Origin: an uncultured bacterium
Lineage (GTDB): Bacteria; Actinomycetota; Coriobacteriia; Coriobacteriales; Coriobacteriaceae
DNA: 20,333 bases
Direction of reading: 5' to 3'
NCBI GenBank assembly: GCA_905215065.1
Contig: CAJMOF010000024.1
Span: 1 to 20,333 of the forward strand
Shown: positions 6,745-14,492 of the stretch, piece by piece
Position numbering within the stretch: position 1 is the first letter of the stretch
How the letters are laid out: every line of letters starts with the position of its first letter
The notes under the pieces: generated by a model
Told to the model about the DNA's origin: nothing
Database searches by the model: none
The model's input: the letters and a program-made list of their open reading frames with translations, nothing else
Made by a program: the position numbers and the translations under genes

Positions 6745-7806
6745 ATGTCCAAAGCACTCGACCCCAAAGACACCTGCGTCCTCGTTACCGGCGGTGCCGG
6801 CTTTATCGGCTCGCACACCGTCGTTCAGCTGCTCGAGGGTGGCTACCAGGTTGTCGTCGTCGATGACCTCTCCAACTCCAGCGCTGTCGCCGTCGACCGC
6901 GTCAAGACCATCGTGGGCGACGAGGCCGCCAAGAACCTCACCTTCTACGAGGCCAACGTGCTCGACCGCGATGCGATGGACAAGATCTTCGATACCCACC
7001 AGATCGACCGTGTCATCCACTTCGCCGGCTTTAAGGCCGTTGGCGAGTCGGTGAGCAAGCCCGTCGAGTACTACCACAACAATATCGAGAACACCCTGGT
7101 GCTCATCGACGTCATGCGCAACCATGGCTGCAAGTCCATCATCTTCTCGAGCTCCTCGACCGTCTACGGCGATCCGGACAATCCGCCCGTCACCGAGGAA
7201 GACCCCAAGAAGCCCGCGACCAACCCCTACGGTTGGACCAAGTGGATGATTGAGCAGATCCTCATGGACGTCCACACTGCCGACCCCGAGTGGGACGTCG
7301 TGCTGCTCCGTTATTTCAATCCCATCGGCGCCCATCCGTCGGGTCTGATCGGCGAGGATCCCAAGGGTATCCCCAACAACCTGGTTCCCTATGTCGCCCA
7401 GGTCGCTGTGGGCAAGCTCGAGGCTGTTCAGGTCTTTGGCAACGACTACCCCACCCCCGACGGCACCGGCGTGCGCGACTACATCCACGTGTGCGATCTG
7501 GCCTCTGGTCACGTTGCCGCCCTTAACTGGATGAACGGCAAGACCGGCGTCGAGATCTTTAACCTGGGCACCGGCACCGGCACCTCGGTACTCGAGGTCG
7601 TCGCCGCCTTCTCCAAGGCTTGTGGCAAGGAGCTGCCCTACGTGATCCGCGAGCGCCGCGCCGGCGACATCGCTGCCAACTGGTGCGATGCCTCCAAGGC
7701 CGAGCGCATGATGGGCTGGAAGGCCCAGTACGACATCGCGGACATGTGCCGCGATAGCTGGAACTGGCAGAGCCACAACCCCAACGGCTTCACCGACGCC
7801 GAGTAG
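6745..7806 (+). CDS. galE: UDP-glucose 4-epimerase
   Basis: Cytosolic NAD-dependent short-chain dehydrogenase that interconverts UDP-glucose and UDP-galactose (Leloir pathway and precursor supply for glycans). The 353-residue product shows the Rossmann GGAGFIGS (16-23), HFAGFKAVGES (92-102), SSSSTVYGD (135-143) and the catalytic YGWTK (162-166), followed by RYFNPIGAHPSG. The C-terminal RRAGDIAANWCDASKAERMMGW matches E. coli GalE RRPGDLPAYWADASKADREL as I recall it, but with Asn312 where E. coli has the substrate-gating Tyr299. I chose ATG 6745 with AGGAGA 4 nt upstream; the frame is open from 6673 without a ribosome site. It ends in its own terminator, so it is probably a single-gene unit. 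Confidence 0.95.
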   Translation: MSKALDPKDTCVLVTGGAGFIGSHTVVQLLEGGYQVVVVDDLSNSSAVAVDRVKTIVGDEAAKNLTFYEANVLDRDAMDKIFDTHQIDRVIHFAGFKAVGESVSKPVEYYHNNIENTLVLIDVMRNHGCKSIIFSSSSTVYGDPDNPPVTEEDPKKPATNPYGWTKWMIEQILMDVHTADPEWDVVLLRYFNPIGAHPSGLIGEDPKGIPNNLVPYVAQVAVGKLEAVQVFGNDYPTPDGTGVRDYIHVCDLASGHVAALNWMNGKTGVEIFNLGTGTGTSVLEVVAAFSKACGKELPYVIRERRAGDIAANWCDASKAERMMGWKAQYDIADMCRDSWNWQSHNPNGFTDAE

Positions 7807-7828
7807 CAAAAACCTACATACCGTTCTT

Positions 7829-7862
7829 GCCCCGATCTCACGTTGTGAGGTCGGGGCTTTTT
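7829..7862 (+). terminator. Rho-independent terminator of galE
   Basis: GCCCCGATCTCAC (7829-7841) pairs with GTGAGGTCGGGGC (7845-7857) with one G-T wobble and a GTT loop, followed by TTTTT. It starts 23 nt after the galE stop. Confidence 0.93.
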
Positions 7863-7911
7863 CATGGCATGTAGCCATTCGCCGAAAATCGACCAACTTT
7901 ATTATCTTGCC

Positions 7912-7941
7912 TGTACATGTTTAAACAACATGTTTTACAAT
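7912..7941 (+). promoter_or_regulatory. malQ promoter with palindromic operator
   Basis: TACAAT (7936-7941) is a good -10, with TGTACA (7912-7917) 18 bp upstream as a partial -35. Between them lies ACATGTT-TAAAC-AACATGT (7915-7933), a perfect 7-bp inverted repeat that also contains the palindrome TGTTTAAACA (7918-7927). An operator in the promoter spacer implies repression. The GTTTAAACAA core recurs near the gntR/PTS genes. The leader to the malQ start is about 80 nt and shows no other structure I can support. Confidence 0.6.
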
Positions 7942-8026
7942 AGGCGTATCGAATCAGAACATCGGAGGCGGACTGCACACCCATCGGCAGGCCGACCCCA
8001 CAACAAGAAGGTTGGTGAGCGCATTC

Positions 8027-9532
8027 ATGGAGCGTGCAAGCGGCGTCCTCATGCCCGTCTCATCTCTGCCCGGACCATACGGAATCGGCGGCTTTGGCTG
8101 GAATGCCTACGACTTCGTCGATTTTCTCGCCTCGTGCAAACAACATTACTGGCAGATTCTGCCCCTTACGACGACCAGCTATGGCGATTCGCCTTATCAG
8201 TCGTTCTCGGCCCGCGCAGGCAACCCCAACTTTATCGACTTTGCCGAGCTTATCGAGGCAGGGTATCTGGAGCAGCGCGATATCGATGGCGTGTATCTGG
8301 GATCCGACCCCAGCAATGTCGACTACGGTGCTATCTTTGGCGGCCGCCGTCAGATTCTCGACCGCGCCGCCGAGCGCTTTGCTGCCGACAAGCCGGCCGA
8401 TTTCGATGACTTTATCCAGGCCAACGAGGACTGGCTCATCCCCTACTGTGAGTTCATGACCGTCAAAGAGGAGTGCGGTCTCAAGGCGTTTTGGGAGTGG
8501 CCCGCGGAGCTCCGCACCCGCGGCGAGGCTTCCGCCAAGGTCTGCGCCGACCATCCGGCGCGTATGCTCTACCACCAGATGACGCAGTACTTCTTCGATC
8601 GCCAGTGGAGCCGCCTCAAGGCCTATGCCAACGAGCGCGACATTCTCATCATCGGCGACCTGCCCATCTATGTCTCGCGTGACTCCGTCGAGATGTGGGC
8701 GACACCTGAGCTCTTTAAGATCGACGCCGCCGGCAATCCCGTGAGCGTCGCCGGCACGCCGCCCGACCAGTTCTCGGCCACCGGCCAGTACTGGGGCAAC
8801 CCCATCTACGACTGGGACGCCATGGAGGCCGACGGCTTCTCCTGGTGGGAGGGCCGCATTCGCGCCGCCCTCGACATGTACGACGTCATCCGCCTGGATC
8901 ACTTCCGCGGCTTCGAGGCCTATTGGGAGGTGCCGTTCTCCTCGCCTGATTCGTCCTACGGTTCGTGGACGCAGGGTCCCGGCCTCAAGCTCTTCAAGAC
9001 ACTCGAGGAAAAGCTCGGCACGCTGCCCATCATCGCCGAGGATCTGGGCTTCCTCACCCCCGGCGTCATCGATATGCGCGACAACTCGGGCTTCCCCGGC
9101 ATGAAGATCCTGCAGTTTGCCTTTGAGGGCACCAACTCGTACTACCTGCCGCACAACTACATTGCCAACACCGTCGCCTACGTGGGCACTCACGACAACG
9201 AGACGGCACGCGGCTGGTTTGAAGGAACGGCTACCCCGCGTCAGCGCGAGCAGACAGCCCTGTACACCCATCAGCAGGCCGGCGAACCCATCGCCGACGC
9301 GCTCAACCGAACCATCGCAGCCAGCGTGAGCGACACGTGCGTCTACACCATGCAGGACCTGCTCAACTTGGGCAACGAGGCGCGCATCAACACCCCTGCC
9401 ACGCTGGGCGGCAACTGGACCTGGCGCATGCTCGACGGCGCCATCACCCGCGAGCTCGAGCACAAACTCACCGACTGGACCGAGACCTACTTCCGCATCC
9501 CGTCGGAAGCCGAAATCGAGCTTCCTCAATAG
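8027..9532 (+). CDS. malQ: 4-alpha-glucanotransferase (amylomaltase, GH77)
   Basis: Cytosolic disproportionating enzyme that transfers alpha-1,4-glucan segments between malto-oligosaccharides and releases glucose, making longer chains for phosphorylase. The 501-residue product is of usual bacterial length and has the GH77 features: N-terminal SGVLMPVSSLPGPYGIGGFG (5-24), the nucleophile Asp291 in VIRLDHFRGFEAYW, the acid/base Glu338 in IIAEDLGFLTP and the transition-state Asp390 in VGTHDNETARGW. Of the possible starts TTG 8012, GTG 8015 and ATG 8027 I chose the ATG: GGTGAG lies 7 nt upstream and the protein then begins MERASGVLMP as in relatives. The phosphorylase gene follows 128 bp later on the same strand, which fits a shared maltodextrin or glycogen pathway. 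Confidence 0.95.
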   Translation: MERASGVLMPVSSLPGPYGIGGFGWNAYDFVDFLASCKQHYWQILPLTTTSYGDSPYQSFSARAGNPNFIDFAELIEAGYLEQRDIDGVYLGSDPSNVDYGAIFGGRRQILDRAAERFAADKPADFDDFIQANEDWLIPYCEFMTVKEECGLKAFWEWPAELRTRGEASAKVCADHPARMLYHQMTQYFFDRQWSRLKAYANERDILIIGDLPIYVSRDSVEMWATPELFKIDAAGNPVSVAGTPPDQFSATGQYWGNPIYDWDAMEADGFSWWEGRIRAALDMYDVIRLDHFRGFEAYWEVPFSSPDSSYGSWTQGPGLKLFKTLEEKLGTLPIIAEDLGFLTPGVIDMRDNSGFPGMKILQFAFEGTNSYYLPHNYIANTVAYVGTHDNETARGWFEGTATPRQREQTALYTHQQAGEPIADALNRTIAASVSDTCVYTMQDLLNLGNEARINTPATLGGNWTWRMLDGAITRELEHKLTDWTETYFRIPSEAEIELPQ

Positions 9533-9579
9533 GAGCTACCGCGCCCGACCCCTCCCCACCGTGCGGACGCGCTTGCTTA

Positions 9580-9613
9580 CCCGCGCGAGGCCACCCCAAT
9601 CCCCTCGCGCGGG
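9580..9613 (+). terminator. GC-rich hairpin between malQ and the phosphorylase gene
   Basis: CCCGCGCGAGG (9580-9590) and CCTCGCGCGGG (9603-9613) form a perfect 11-bp stem with a 12-nt loop, followed by ATTCTTATG, which is too poor in T for a strong terminator. It may terminate partially or act as a processing/stability element between the two genes. Confidence 0.45.
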
Positions 9614-9633
9614 ATTCTTATGAATTGCAGACA

Positions 9634-9657
9634 TGTAATCAACCCATTACAGGAGGA
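9634..9657 (+). promoter_or_regulatory. Inverted repeat and Shine-Dalgarno of glgP
   Basis: TGTAAT (9634-9639) and ATTACA (9646-9651) form an inverted repeat immediately before the strong ribosome site AGGAGG (9651-9656), 4 nt before the ATG. TGTAAT might also be read as a -10. The Shine-Dalgarno fixes the start of glgP at 9661. Confidence 0.4.
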
Positions 9658-9660
9658 AAC

Positions 9661-11928
9661 ATGCCCCAAATTAACCTCATGGAACTCGCCGAGCAGTCTT
9701 TTGGCACCTCGCTCGAGCAGCTCGACGACCGTCGCATTTACAAGCTGCTGGTCAAACTCGTGCAGGAGCGCTCCGCCGCCTGCCCGCTCAACAACGGCAA
9801 GAAAAAGCTCTATTACATTTCCGCCGAATTTTTGATCGGCAAGCTGCTCATCAACAACATGATCGACCTCGGCATCTACGATGAGGTTAAGGACCAGCTC
9901 ACCGCCGCAGGCCACGACCTCAACAAGATCGAGGAGTTCGAGGTCGAGCCGTCGCTCGGCAACGGCGGCCTGGGCCGCCTGGCCGCATGCTTCCTGGATT
10001 CCATCGCCACGCTGGGCTTGACCGGCGATGGCGTGGGCCTCAACTATCACTACGGCCTGTTCCGTCAGCGCTTTGTCGACAACCAGCAGAAGGCCGTCCC
10101 CGACGAGTGGCTCGGTGAGCAGGACATCCTAGTCGACGACGGCCGCTCCTACACCGTCGAGTTCGGCGATTTTGCCGTTACCTCCAAGCTCGTCAACATC
10201 GACGTGCCCGGTTACGGCCAGCCCACCAAGAACCGTCTGCGCCTGTTCGACCTGGCGAGCGTCGACGACGGCCTGGTCCCCGGCAGCTCCATCGACTTCG
10301 ACAAGACCGAGATCGCCAAGAACCTCACCTTGTTCCTCTACCCCGACGATTCCGACGAGCAGGGCCGCCTGCTTCGCATCTATCAGGAGTACTTCATGGT
10401 GAGCAACGCCGCCCAGCTCCTGATCGACGAGGCCGTCGAGCGCGGCAGCAACCTGCACGATCTGGCCGACTACGCCGTGGTCCAAATTAACGACACGCAC
10501 CCCACCATGGTCATCCCCGAGCTCATTCGCTTGCTCACCACCGAGCATGGCATCGAGTTTGACGAGGCCGTGACCATCGTACGCTCCATGGTCGCCTACA
10601 CTAACCACACGATCCTTGCCGAGGCGCTCGAGAAGTGGCCGCTCGCCAGCCTGCAGAAGGTCTCCCCTGCCATCGCCGACATTATCGTCAAGCTCGATGA
10701 GATCGCGAAAGCCGAGCACGATGACCCGCGCGTCGCCATCATCGACGAGCACGACACCGTCCACATGGCCCACATGGACATCCACTTTGGCTTCTCCATC
10801 AACGGCGTAGCCGCCCTCCACACCAAGATCCTGGAGGACACCGAGCTTCATCCGTTCTACGAGATCTATCCCGAGAAGTTCTCCAACAAGACCAACGGCA
10901 TCACCTTCCGCCGCTGGATCCATGGAGCCAACCCCGCGCTCGCCAGCCTGCTCGACGATGTAATCGGCACCGACTGGCGCAGCACCGGCGATCTGAACAA
11001 ACTCGCCAAGTTCGCCGACGACAAGGACGTTCTTGAGCGCCTGGCCGCCACCAAGGTCGAGGCCAAGGCCATCATGCGCCAGTTCATGGCGCTCGAGCAG
11101 GGCGTGACCATTCCCTCCAACGCCATCATCGACGTCCAGGTCAAGCGCATCCACGAGTACAAGCGTCAGCAGATGCTCGCGCTCTACATCATCTGGAAGT
11201 ACTTCGATATCAAGAACGGCAACAGGCCTAAGCACCCTGTCACCATCATCTTTGGCGGCAAGGCGGCGCCTGCCTACACTATCGCGCAGGACATCATCCA
11301 TCTGATCCTGACGCTGTCGCAGTGGATTGCAAACGACCCCGACGTGGCTCCCTACCTGCAGGTTGTCATGATTGAGAACTACAACGTCACCGCCGCCGAG
11401 CGCGTGATCCCCGCCGCTGACATCTCCGAGCAGATCAGCCTGGCCTCCAAGGAGGCGAGCGGCACCTCCAACATGAAGTTCATGCTCAACGGCGCCCTAA
11501 CCCTGTGCACGCTCGACGGTGCCAACGTGGAGATTGCCGAGCTCGTGGGCGACGAGAACATCTATACCTTTGGTGCCTCGTCCAAACAGGTCGAGCAGCT
11601 CTACGCCGACGGCACCTACAACGCCGGTGCGCTCTACCGCAAGCCCGGCATTAAACTGCTGGTGGACTTCATCACCAACCCGGCCTTTATGGCAACCGGC
11701 AACGCCGAGCGCCTGCAGCGCCTGCACGACGACATTAAGGGCAAGGACTGGTTTATGGCCCTGCTCGACATTGAGGAGTACATCCAGACCAAGGAGCGCG
11801 TGCTGGCCGACTACGAGGACCAGGACGCCTGGATGCGCAAGGCGCTCATCAATATCGCCAACGCCGGCACCTTCTCGTCCGACCGTACGATCTCCCAGTA
11901 CAACGACGAGATTTGGCGCCTGAGCTAG
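9661..11928 (+). CDS. glgP: Glycogen/maltodextrin phosphorylase (GT35)
   Basis: Cytosolic pyridoxal-phosphate enzyme that releases glucose-1-phosphate from the non-reducing ends of alpha-1,4-glucans. The 755-residue product has YYISAEFLIGKLL (from residue 51), GNGGLGRLAACFLDS (100-114), NYHYGLFRQRF, INDTHPTMVIPEL, FGFSINGVAALHTKIL, NKTNGITFRRW, VKRIHEYKRQQML and the PLP site ASGTSNMKFMLNGALT with Lys606 as the cofactor lysine. It is shorter than the ~800-840 residues common elsewhere, mainly at the N-terminus, as in short bacterial forms. The frame is open upstream into malQ, but AGGAGG before ATG 9661 sets the start. Whether it prefers glycogen or maltodextrin (GlgP or MalP) cannot be decided from sequence; the malQ neighbour and lack of glycogen-synthesis genes in view favour maltodextrin use. 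Confidence 0.95.
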   Translation: MPQINLMELAEQSFGTSLEQLDDRRIYKLLVKLVQERSAACPLNNGKKKLYYISAEFLIGKLLINNMIDLGIYDEVKDQLTAAGHDLNKIEEFEVEPSLGNGGLGRLAACFLDSIATLGLTGDGVGLNYHYGLFRQRFVDNQQKAVPDEWLGEQDILVDDGRSYTVEFGDFAVTSKLVNIDVPGYGQPTKNRLRLFDLASVDDGLVPGSSIDFDKTEIAKNLTLFLYPDDSDEQGRLLRIYQEYFMVSNAAQLLIDEAVERGSNLHDLADYAVVQINDTHPTMVIPELIRLLTTEHGIEFDEAVTIVRSMVAYTNHTILAEALEKWPLASLQKVSPAIADIIVKLDEIAKAEHDDPRVAIIDEHDTVHMAHMDIHFGFSINGVAALHTKILEDTELHPFYEIYPEKFSNKTNGITFRRWIHGANPALASLLDDVIGTDWRSTGDLNKLAKFADDKDVLERLAATKVEAKAIMRQFMALEQGVTIPSNAIIDVQVKRIHEYKRQQMLALYIIWKYFDIKNGNRPKHPVTIIFGGKAAPAYTIAQDIIHLILTLSQWIANDPDVAPYLQVVMIENYNVTAAERVIPAADISEQISLASKEASGTSNMKFMLNGALTLCTLDGANVEIAELVGDENIYTFGASSKQVEQLYADGTYNAGALYRKPGIKLLVDFITNPAFMATGNAERLQRLHDDIKGKDWFMALLDIEEYIQTKERVLADYEDQDAWMRKALINIANAGTFSSDRTISQYNDEIWRLS

Positions 11929-11956
11929 CTCATTCCCCTTACCCATCCTCTTGAGA

Positions 11957-11988
11957 AACGGAGTCGTGGCAACACGGCTCCGTTTTTT
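11957..11988 (+). terminator. Rho-independent terminator of glgP
   Basis: AACGGAGTCGTG (11957-11968) pairs with CACGGCTCCGTT (11973-11984) with one G-T wobble and a GCAA loop, followed by a T-run (TTTTTT, 11983-11988). It starts 28 nt after the glgP stop. Confidence 0.93.
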
Positions 11989-12028
11989 GTGCCCGCACGT
12001 TACCCTGTGATCCGACTCGGCCAAACAA

Positions 12029-12246
12029 TCTCGATCCGTAGCAATTACTCAACCAAAACGGTCCCAGCCGTTACAGATTGAGACATACCGGCCCCTCCCC
12101 TCGGGTTTATCTCAATCTGTAACATCTAGCAGGTGAAATTCGCCTTTGGTGTTACAGATTTAGATGAAATGGTTAGCTCAGCGGAACCGTCTCGATCTGT
12201 AACATCTAACGTCCGAAATCGGCCCTATCCGTTACAGATCGAGACA
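12029..12246. repeat. Six copies of GTTACAGATYGAGA in alternating orientation, ~40-bp steps
   Basis: The 14-nt motif GTTACAGATYGAGA occurs forward at 12070, 12151 and 12231, and as its reverse complement (TCTCRATCTGTAAC) at 12029, 12110 and 12190. Starts are 41, 40, 41, 39 and 41 bp apart, so the whole is three tandem ~80-bp units, each a palindrome of about 57 nt (12029-12085, 12110-12166, 12190-12246). Copy 12029 is the most diverged (TCTCGATCCGTAGC); copy 12151 has TTTAGA in place of YGAGA. The 27-nt spacers inside units are themselves related (ATCTA at the start, AAA..CGG/GCC in the middle), while those between units are not. It lies in the convergent gap between glgP and the ABC ATPase gene. 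Function unknown. Confidence 0.9.
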
Positions 12247-12271
12247 AACGACCGGTCAGACAGTCCCAACA

Positions 12272-12316
12272 CAAAGAAAGGCTCCCCTCTCGCCCAGTGG
12301 ACGGGAGGGGAGCCTT
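12272..12316 (-). terminator. Terminator of the ABC importer operon
   Basis: AAGGCTCCCCTC (12278-12289) and GAGGGGAGCCTT (12305-12316) are exact reverse complements, and part of the intervening sequence pairs too. On the minus strand the stem is followed by TTTCTTTGT, giving a terminator about 70 nt beyond the ATPase stop codon. Confidence 0.88.
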
Positions 12317-12384
12317 ATATGTGACCGCGGCAAAAGGATGGCAAAGCCGCAGTCGCCCAAAGGGAGGGCCTGGATGCACCGGGC

Positions 12385-13584
12385 CTAGATAAGGTTCTTG
12401 CCAGACACCTTATCGAAGAGATGAGTCGCGTTCTTCTCGAACTTGAACCAGATGGGGTCGCCAGCCTTGAGCGCGCCCTTGGCCTCGAGGTCGACGACGG
12501 GGATAATCAGGACAAACTGGCCGTCGGGAGCGGTCACGTGGACATGCTCGGTCGAGCCCATGAGCTCGGTCACCTCGACGGTGCCCTGGAGCACACCCTC
12601 CTCGCCCTTGTCGGCAAGCAGGATCTGCTCGGGGCGCACGCCGGCCGTAATCTCCTTCACGTCGCCGCCGTCCCAGTTGAGGGCAAGCTGAGCGCAAGTC
12701 TCCGGGGCGAGCGCCACGTTCATATCCTCGGTCTTGACAGTAAAGCCGTTGCCCGAGCGCACCAGCTGGGCATCGAAGAAGTTCATCTGCGGCACGCCGA
12801 TGAAGCCGGCGACGAAGATGTTCGCGGGATGGTTGAAGACCTCCTGCGGCGTGGCGATCTGCTGGACGACGCCGTCCTTCATGACCACGATGCGGTCGCC
12901 GAGGGTCATAGCCTCGGTCTGGTCGTGGGTAACGTAGATGAAGGTGCCCTTGATCTCGTGACGCAGCTTAATGAGCTCGGCGCGCATCTGGTTACGAAGC
13001 TTGGCATCCAAGTTGGACAGCGGCTCGTCCATCAGGAAGACCTTGGGGTCACGCACGATGGCGCGGCCGATGGCGACGCGCTGGCGCTGGCCGCCAGAGA
13101 GCGCCTTGGGCTTACGGTCGAGGTACTCGGTAATACCCAGGATCTCGGCAGCGGAGCGAACCTTGCGGTCGATCTCGTCCTTGGGGACCTTCTTGAGCTC
13201 AAGCGTAAACGCCATGTTCTCGTACACCGTCATATTGGGGTACAGAGCATAACTCTGGAACACCATGGCGATGTCGCGGTCCTTGGGCGCCACGTCGTTG
13301 ACGCGCTTGCCATCGATGAACACATCGCCGGAGGTGATGTCCTCCAGGCCGGCGACCATGCGCATCGTCGTGGACTTACCGCAGCCAGAAGGGCCAACGA
13401 GGACGATGAACTCCTGGTCGTGAACGGTGAGGTTGAAGTCCTCTACAGCGAGCACACCGTCCTCGGTAACCTTGAGGTTGTGCTTCTTCTCCTCGGTCTT
13501 CTTCTTTTTGCCAAAGAAGCCCTTCTTTTTTGACTCGTTGTTGGGATACACCTTCTGAACATGTTTGAGAACGATCTCGGCCAT
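12385..13584 (-). CDS. Sugar ABC transporter ATPase, MsmK/UgpC/MalK type
   Basis: Cytoplasmic ATPase that powers a carbohydrate ABC importer. The 399-residue product has Walker A GPSGCGKST (64-72), Q-loop Gln110 in VFQSYALYPNM, signature LSGGQRQRVAIGRA (162-175), Walker B VFLMDEP (182-188), D-loop SNLDAK and switch His220 in IYVTHDQTEAM, then a C-terminal TOBE-type regulatory domain (about 290-399, with TAGVRPEQILLAD). Unusual is a Lys-rich insertion at about residues 17-44 (KKKGFFGKKKKTEEKKH), between the YPN of strand 1 and AVEDFNL, where MsmK and UgpC have only a few residues. ATG 13584 has AAAGGT upstream. It is the last gene of the importer operon, 68 bp after the permease; members of this family often serve several importers. 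Confidence 0.94.
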   Translation of the reverse strand: MAEIVLKHVQKVYPNNESKKKGFFGKKKKTEEKKHNLKVTEDGVLAVEDFNLTVHDQEFIVLVGPSGCGKSTTMRMVAGLEDITSGDVFIDGKRVNDVAPKDRDIAMVFQSYALYPNMTVYENMAFTLELKKVPKDEIDRKVRSAAEILGITEYLDRKPKALSGGQRQRVAIGRAIVRDPKVFLMDEPLSNLDAKLRNQMRAELIKLRHEIKGTFIYVTHDQTEAMTLGDRIVVMKDGVVQQIATPQEVFNHPANIFVAGFIGVPQMNFFDAQLVRSGNGFTVKTEDMNVALAPETCAQLALNWDGGDVKEITAGVRPEQILLADKGEEGVLQGTVEVTELMGSTEHVHVTAPDGQFVLIIPVVDLEAKGALKAGDPIWFKFEKNATHLFDKVSGKNLI

Positions 13585-13602
13585 GTCTTTACCTTTCGAT
13601 AC

Positions 13603-13627
13603 GCGGCGCCGCGCTGAGAGGCGCCGC
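13603..13627 (-). other. Intercistronic GC hairpin before the ATPase gene
   Basis: GCGGCGCC (13603-13610) and GGCGCCGC (13620-13627) form an 8-bp stem with a 9-nt loop in the 68-bp gap between the second permease and the ATPase gene. No T-run follows on the minus strand, so it is more likely an mRNA stability or attenuation element than a full terminator. Confidence 0.45.
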
Positions 13628-13652
13628 CAAAACTTGCAAAACAGTTACGGCA

Positions 13653-14492
13653 TCAGCCCTTGACGGCACCTGCCACCACACCGTCGATGATGTACTTCTG
13701 GCAGAAGATGTACATGATGACGATGGGGATGACGACCATCATGATGCACGCCATCATGGGACCGAGCTCGACGTGGCCATAGCCGCCTCGGAAGTACTGG
13801 ATCAAGATAGGAATGGTCTTGTACTTGGTGGAGTCGAGCGTAAGGTAGGGCAGCAGATAGTCGTTCCAGACCCACATGGTCTCAAGGATGCCGACCGAAA
13901 GATAGGTGGGCTTCATAATGGGAAGGACGATCTTAAAGAACACTTGGACCGGGTTGCAGCCGTCGATCATGGCCGCTTCCTCAATCTCGAGCGGGATGTT
14001 CTTGACGAAGCCGGCGAACATAAAGACCGCGAGGCCCGCGCCAAAACCAAGGTAGATGAAGCAGATGTTAAACGGCGTGTTAAAGCCGATGCGGTCCGCG
14101 AGGTTGGACAGCGTGAACATGAGCATCTGGAACGGTACGACCATCGAGAAGACGAACAGGTAATAGAAGAAGTTCGAGATCTTGCTGTTGACGCGCACCA
14201 CGTACCAAGCGCACATGGAGCAGCACACCAGAATCAGCACGACCGACGTGACCGTGATGATAAGCGAGTACATAAACGCCGAGGCAAAGCCCTGCTCGTT
14301 CAGAGCGTGCACGTAGTTTGCGAGGCCGTTGAACGTCTCGGGCGTGAGCAGATCGAACGCCGTGGTGGTGCTGATTGCGGTCGCTTTCTTAAAGGAATTG
14401 AGCGCAATCATGAACACGGGGTAGATCCATGCGAGCGACAGGATCGTAAAGAAGATCGAGAGCGCGCGGTTGATAGCCTTATCGCGTTTCAT
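13653..14492 (-). CDS. Sugar ABC transporter permease, MalG-like
   Basis: Inner-membrane subunit of a CUT1-type carbohydrate importer; 279 residues, usual length. Hydrophobic segments are visible at about 10-30 (FFTILSLAWIYPVFMIAL), 70-105, 110-130, 140-160, 185-205 and 245-265, giving six helices. The EAA loop that docks on the ATPase is EIEEAAMIDGCNPVQVFFKI (about 190-210), followed by PIMKP. The ATG at 14492 shares its A with the TAA stop of the upstream permease (TAATG) and has AAGGAGG about 11 nt upstream, so translation of the two permeases is coupled. The substrate cannot be read from the sequence. Confidence 0.93.
   Translation of the reverse strand: MKRDKAINRALSIFFTILSLAWIYPVFMIALNSFKKATAISTTTAFDLLTPETFNGLANYVHALNEQGFASAFMYSLIITVTSVVLILVCCSMCAWYVVRVNSKISNFFYYLFVFSMVVPFQMLMFTLSNLADRIGFNTPFNICFIYLGFGAGLAVFMFAGFVKNIPLEIEEAAMIDGCNPVQVFFKIVLPIMKPTYLSVGILETMWVWNDYLLPYLTLDSTKYKTIPILIQYFRGGYGHVELGPMMACIMMVVIPIVIMYIFCQKYIIDGVVAGAVKG

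Noticed and set aside
12029..12246. CRISPR array
   Set aside because: Spacing is regular, but the repeat is only 14 nt, flips orientation at each step, and the spacers within units are related to each other. No cas gene is in the window.
11929..12384. Structured RNA gene or riboswitch
   Set aside because: The pairing is explained by two terminators and the repeat array; no known riboswitch core was recognised and there is no gene downstream in the right orientation.
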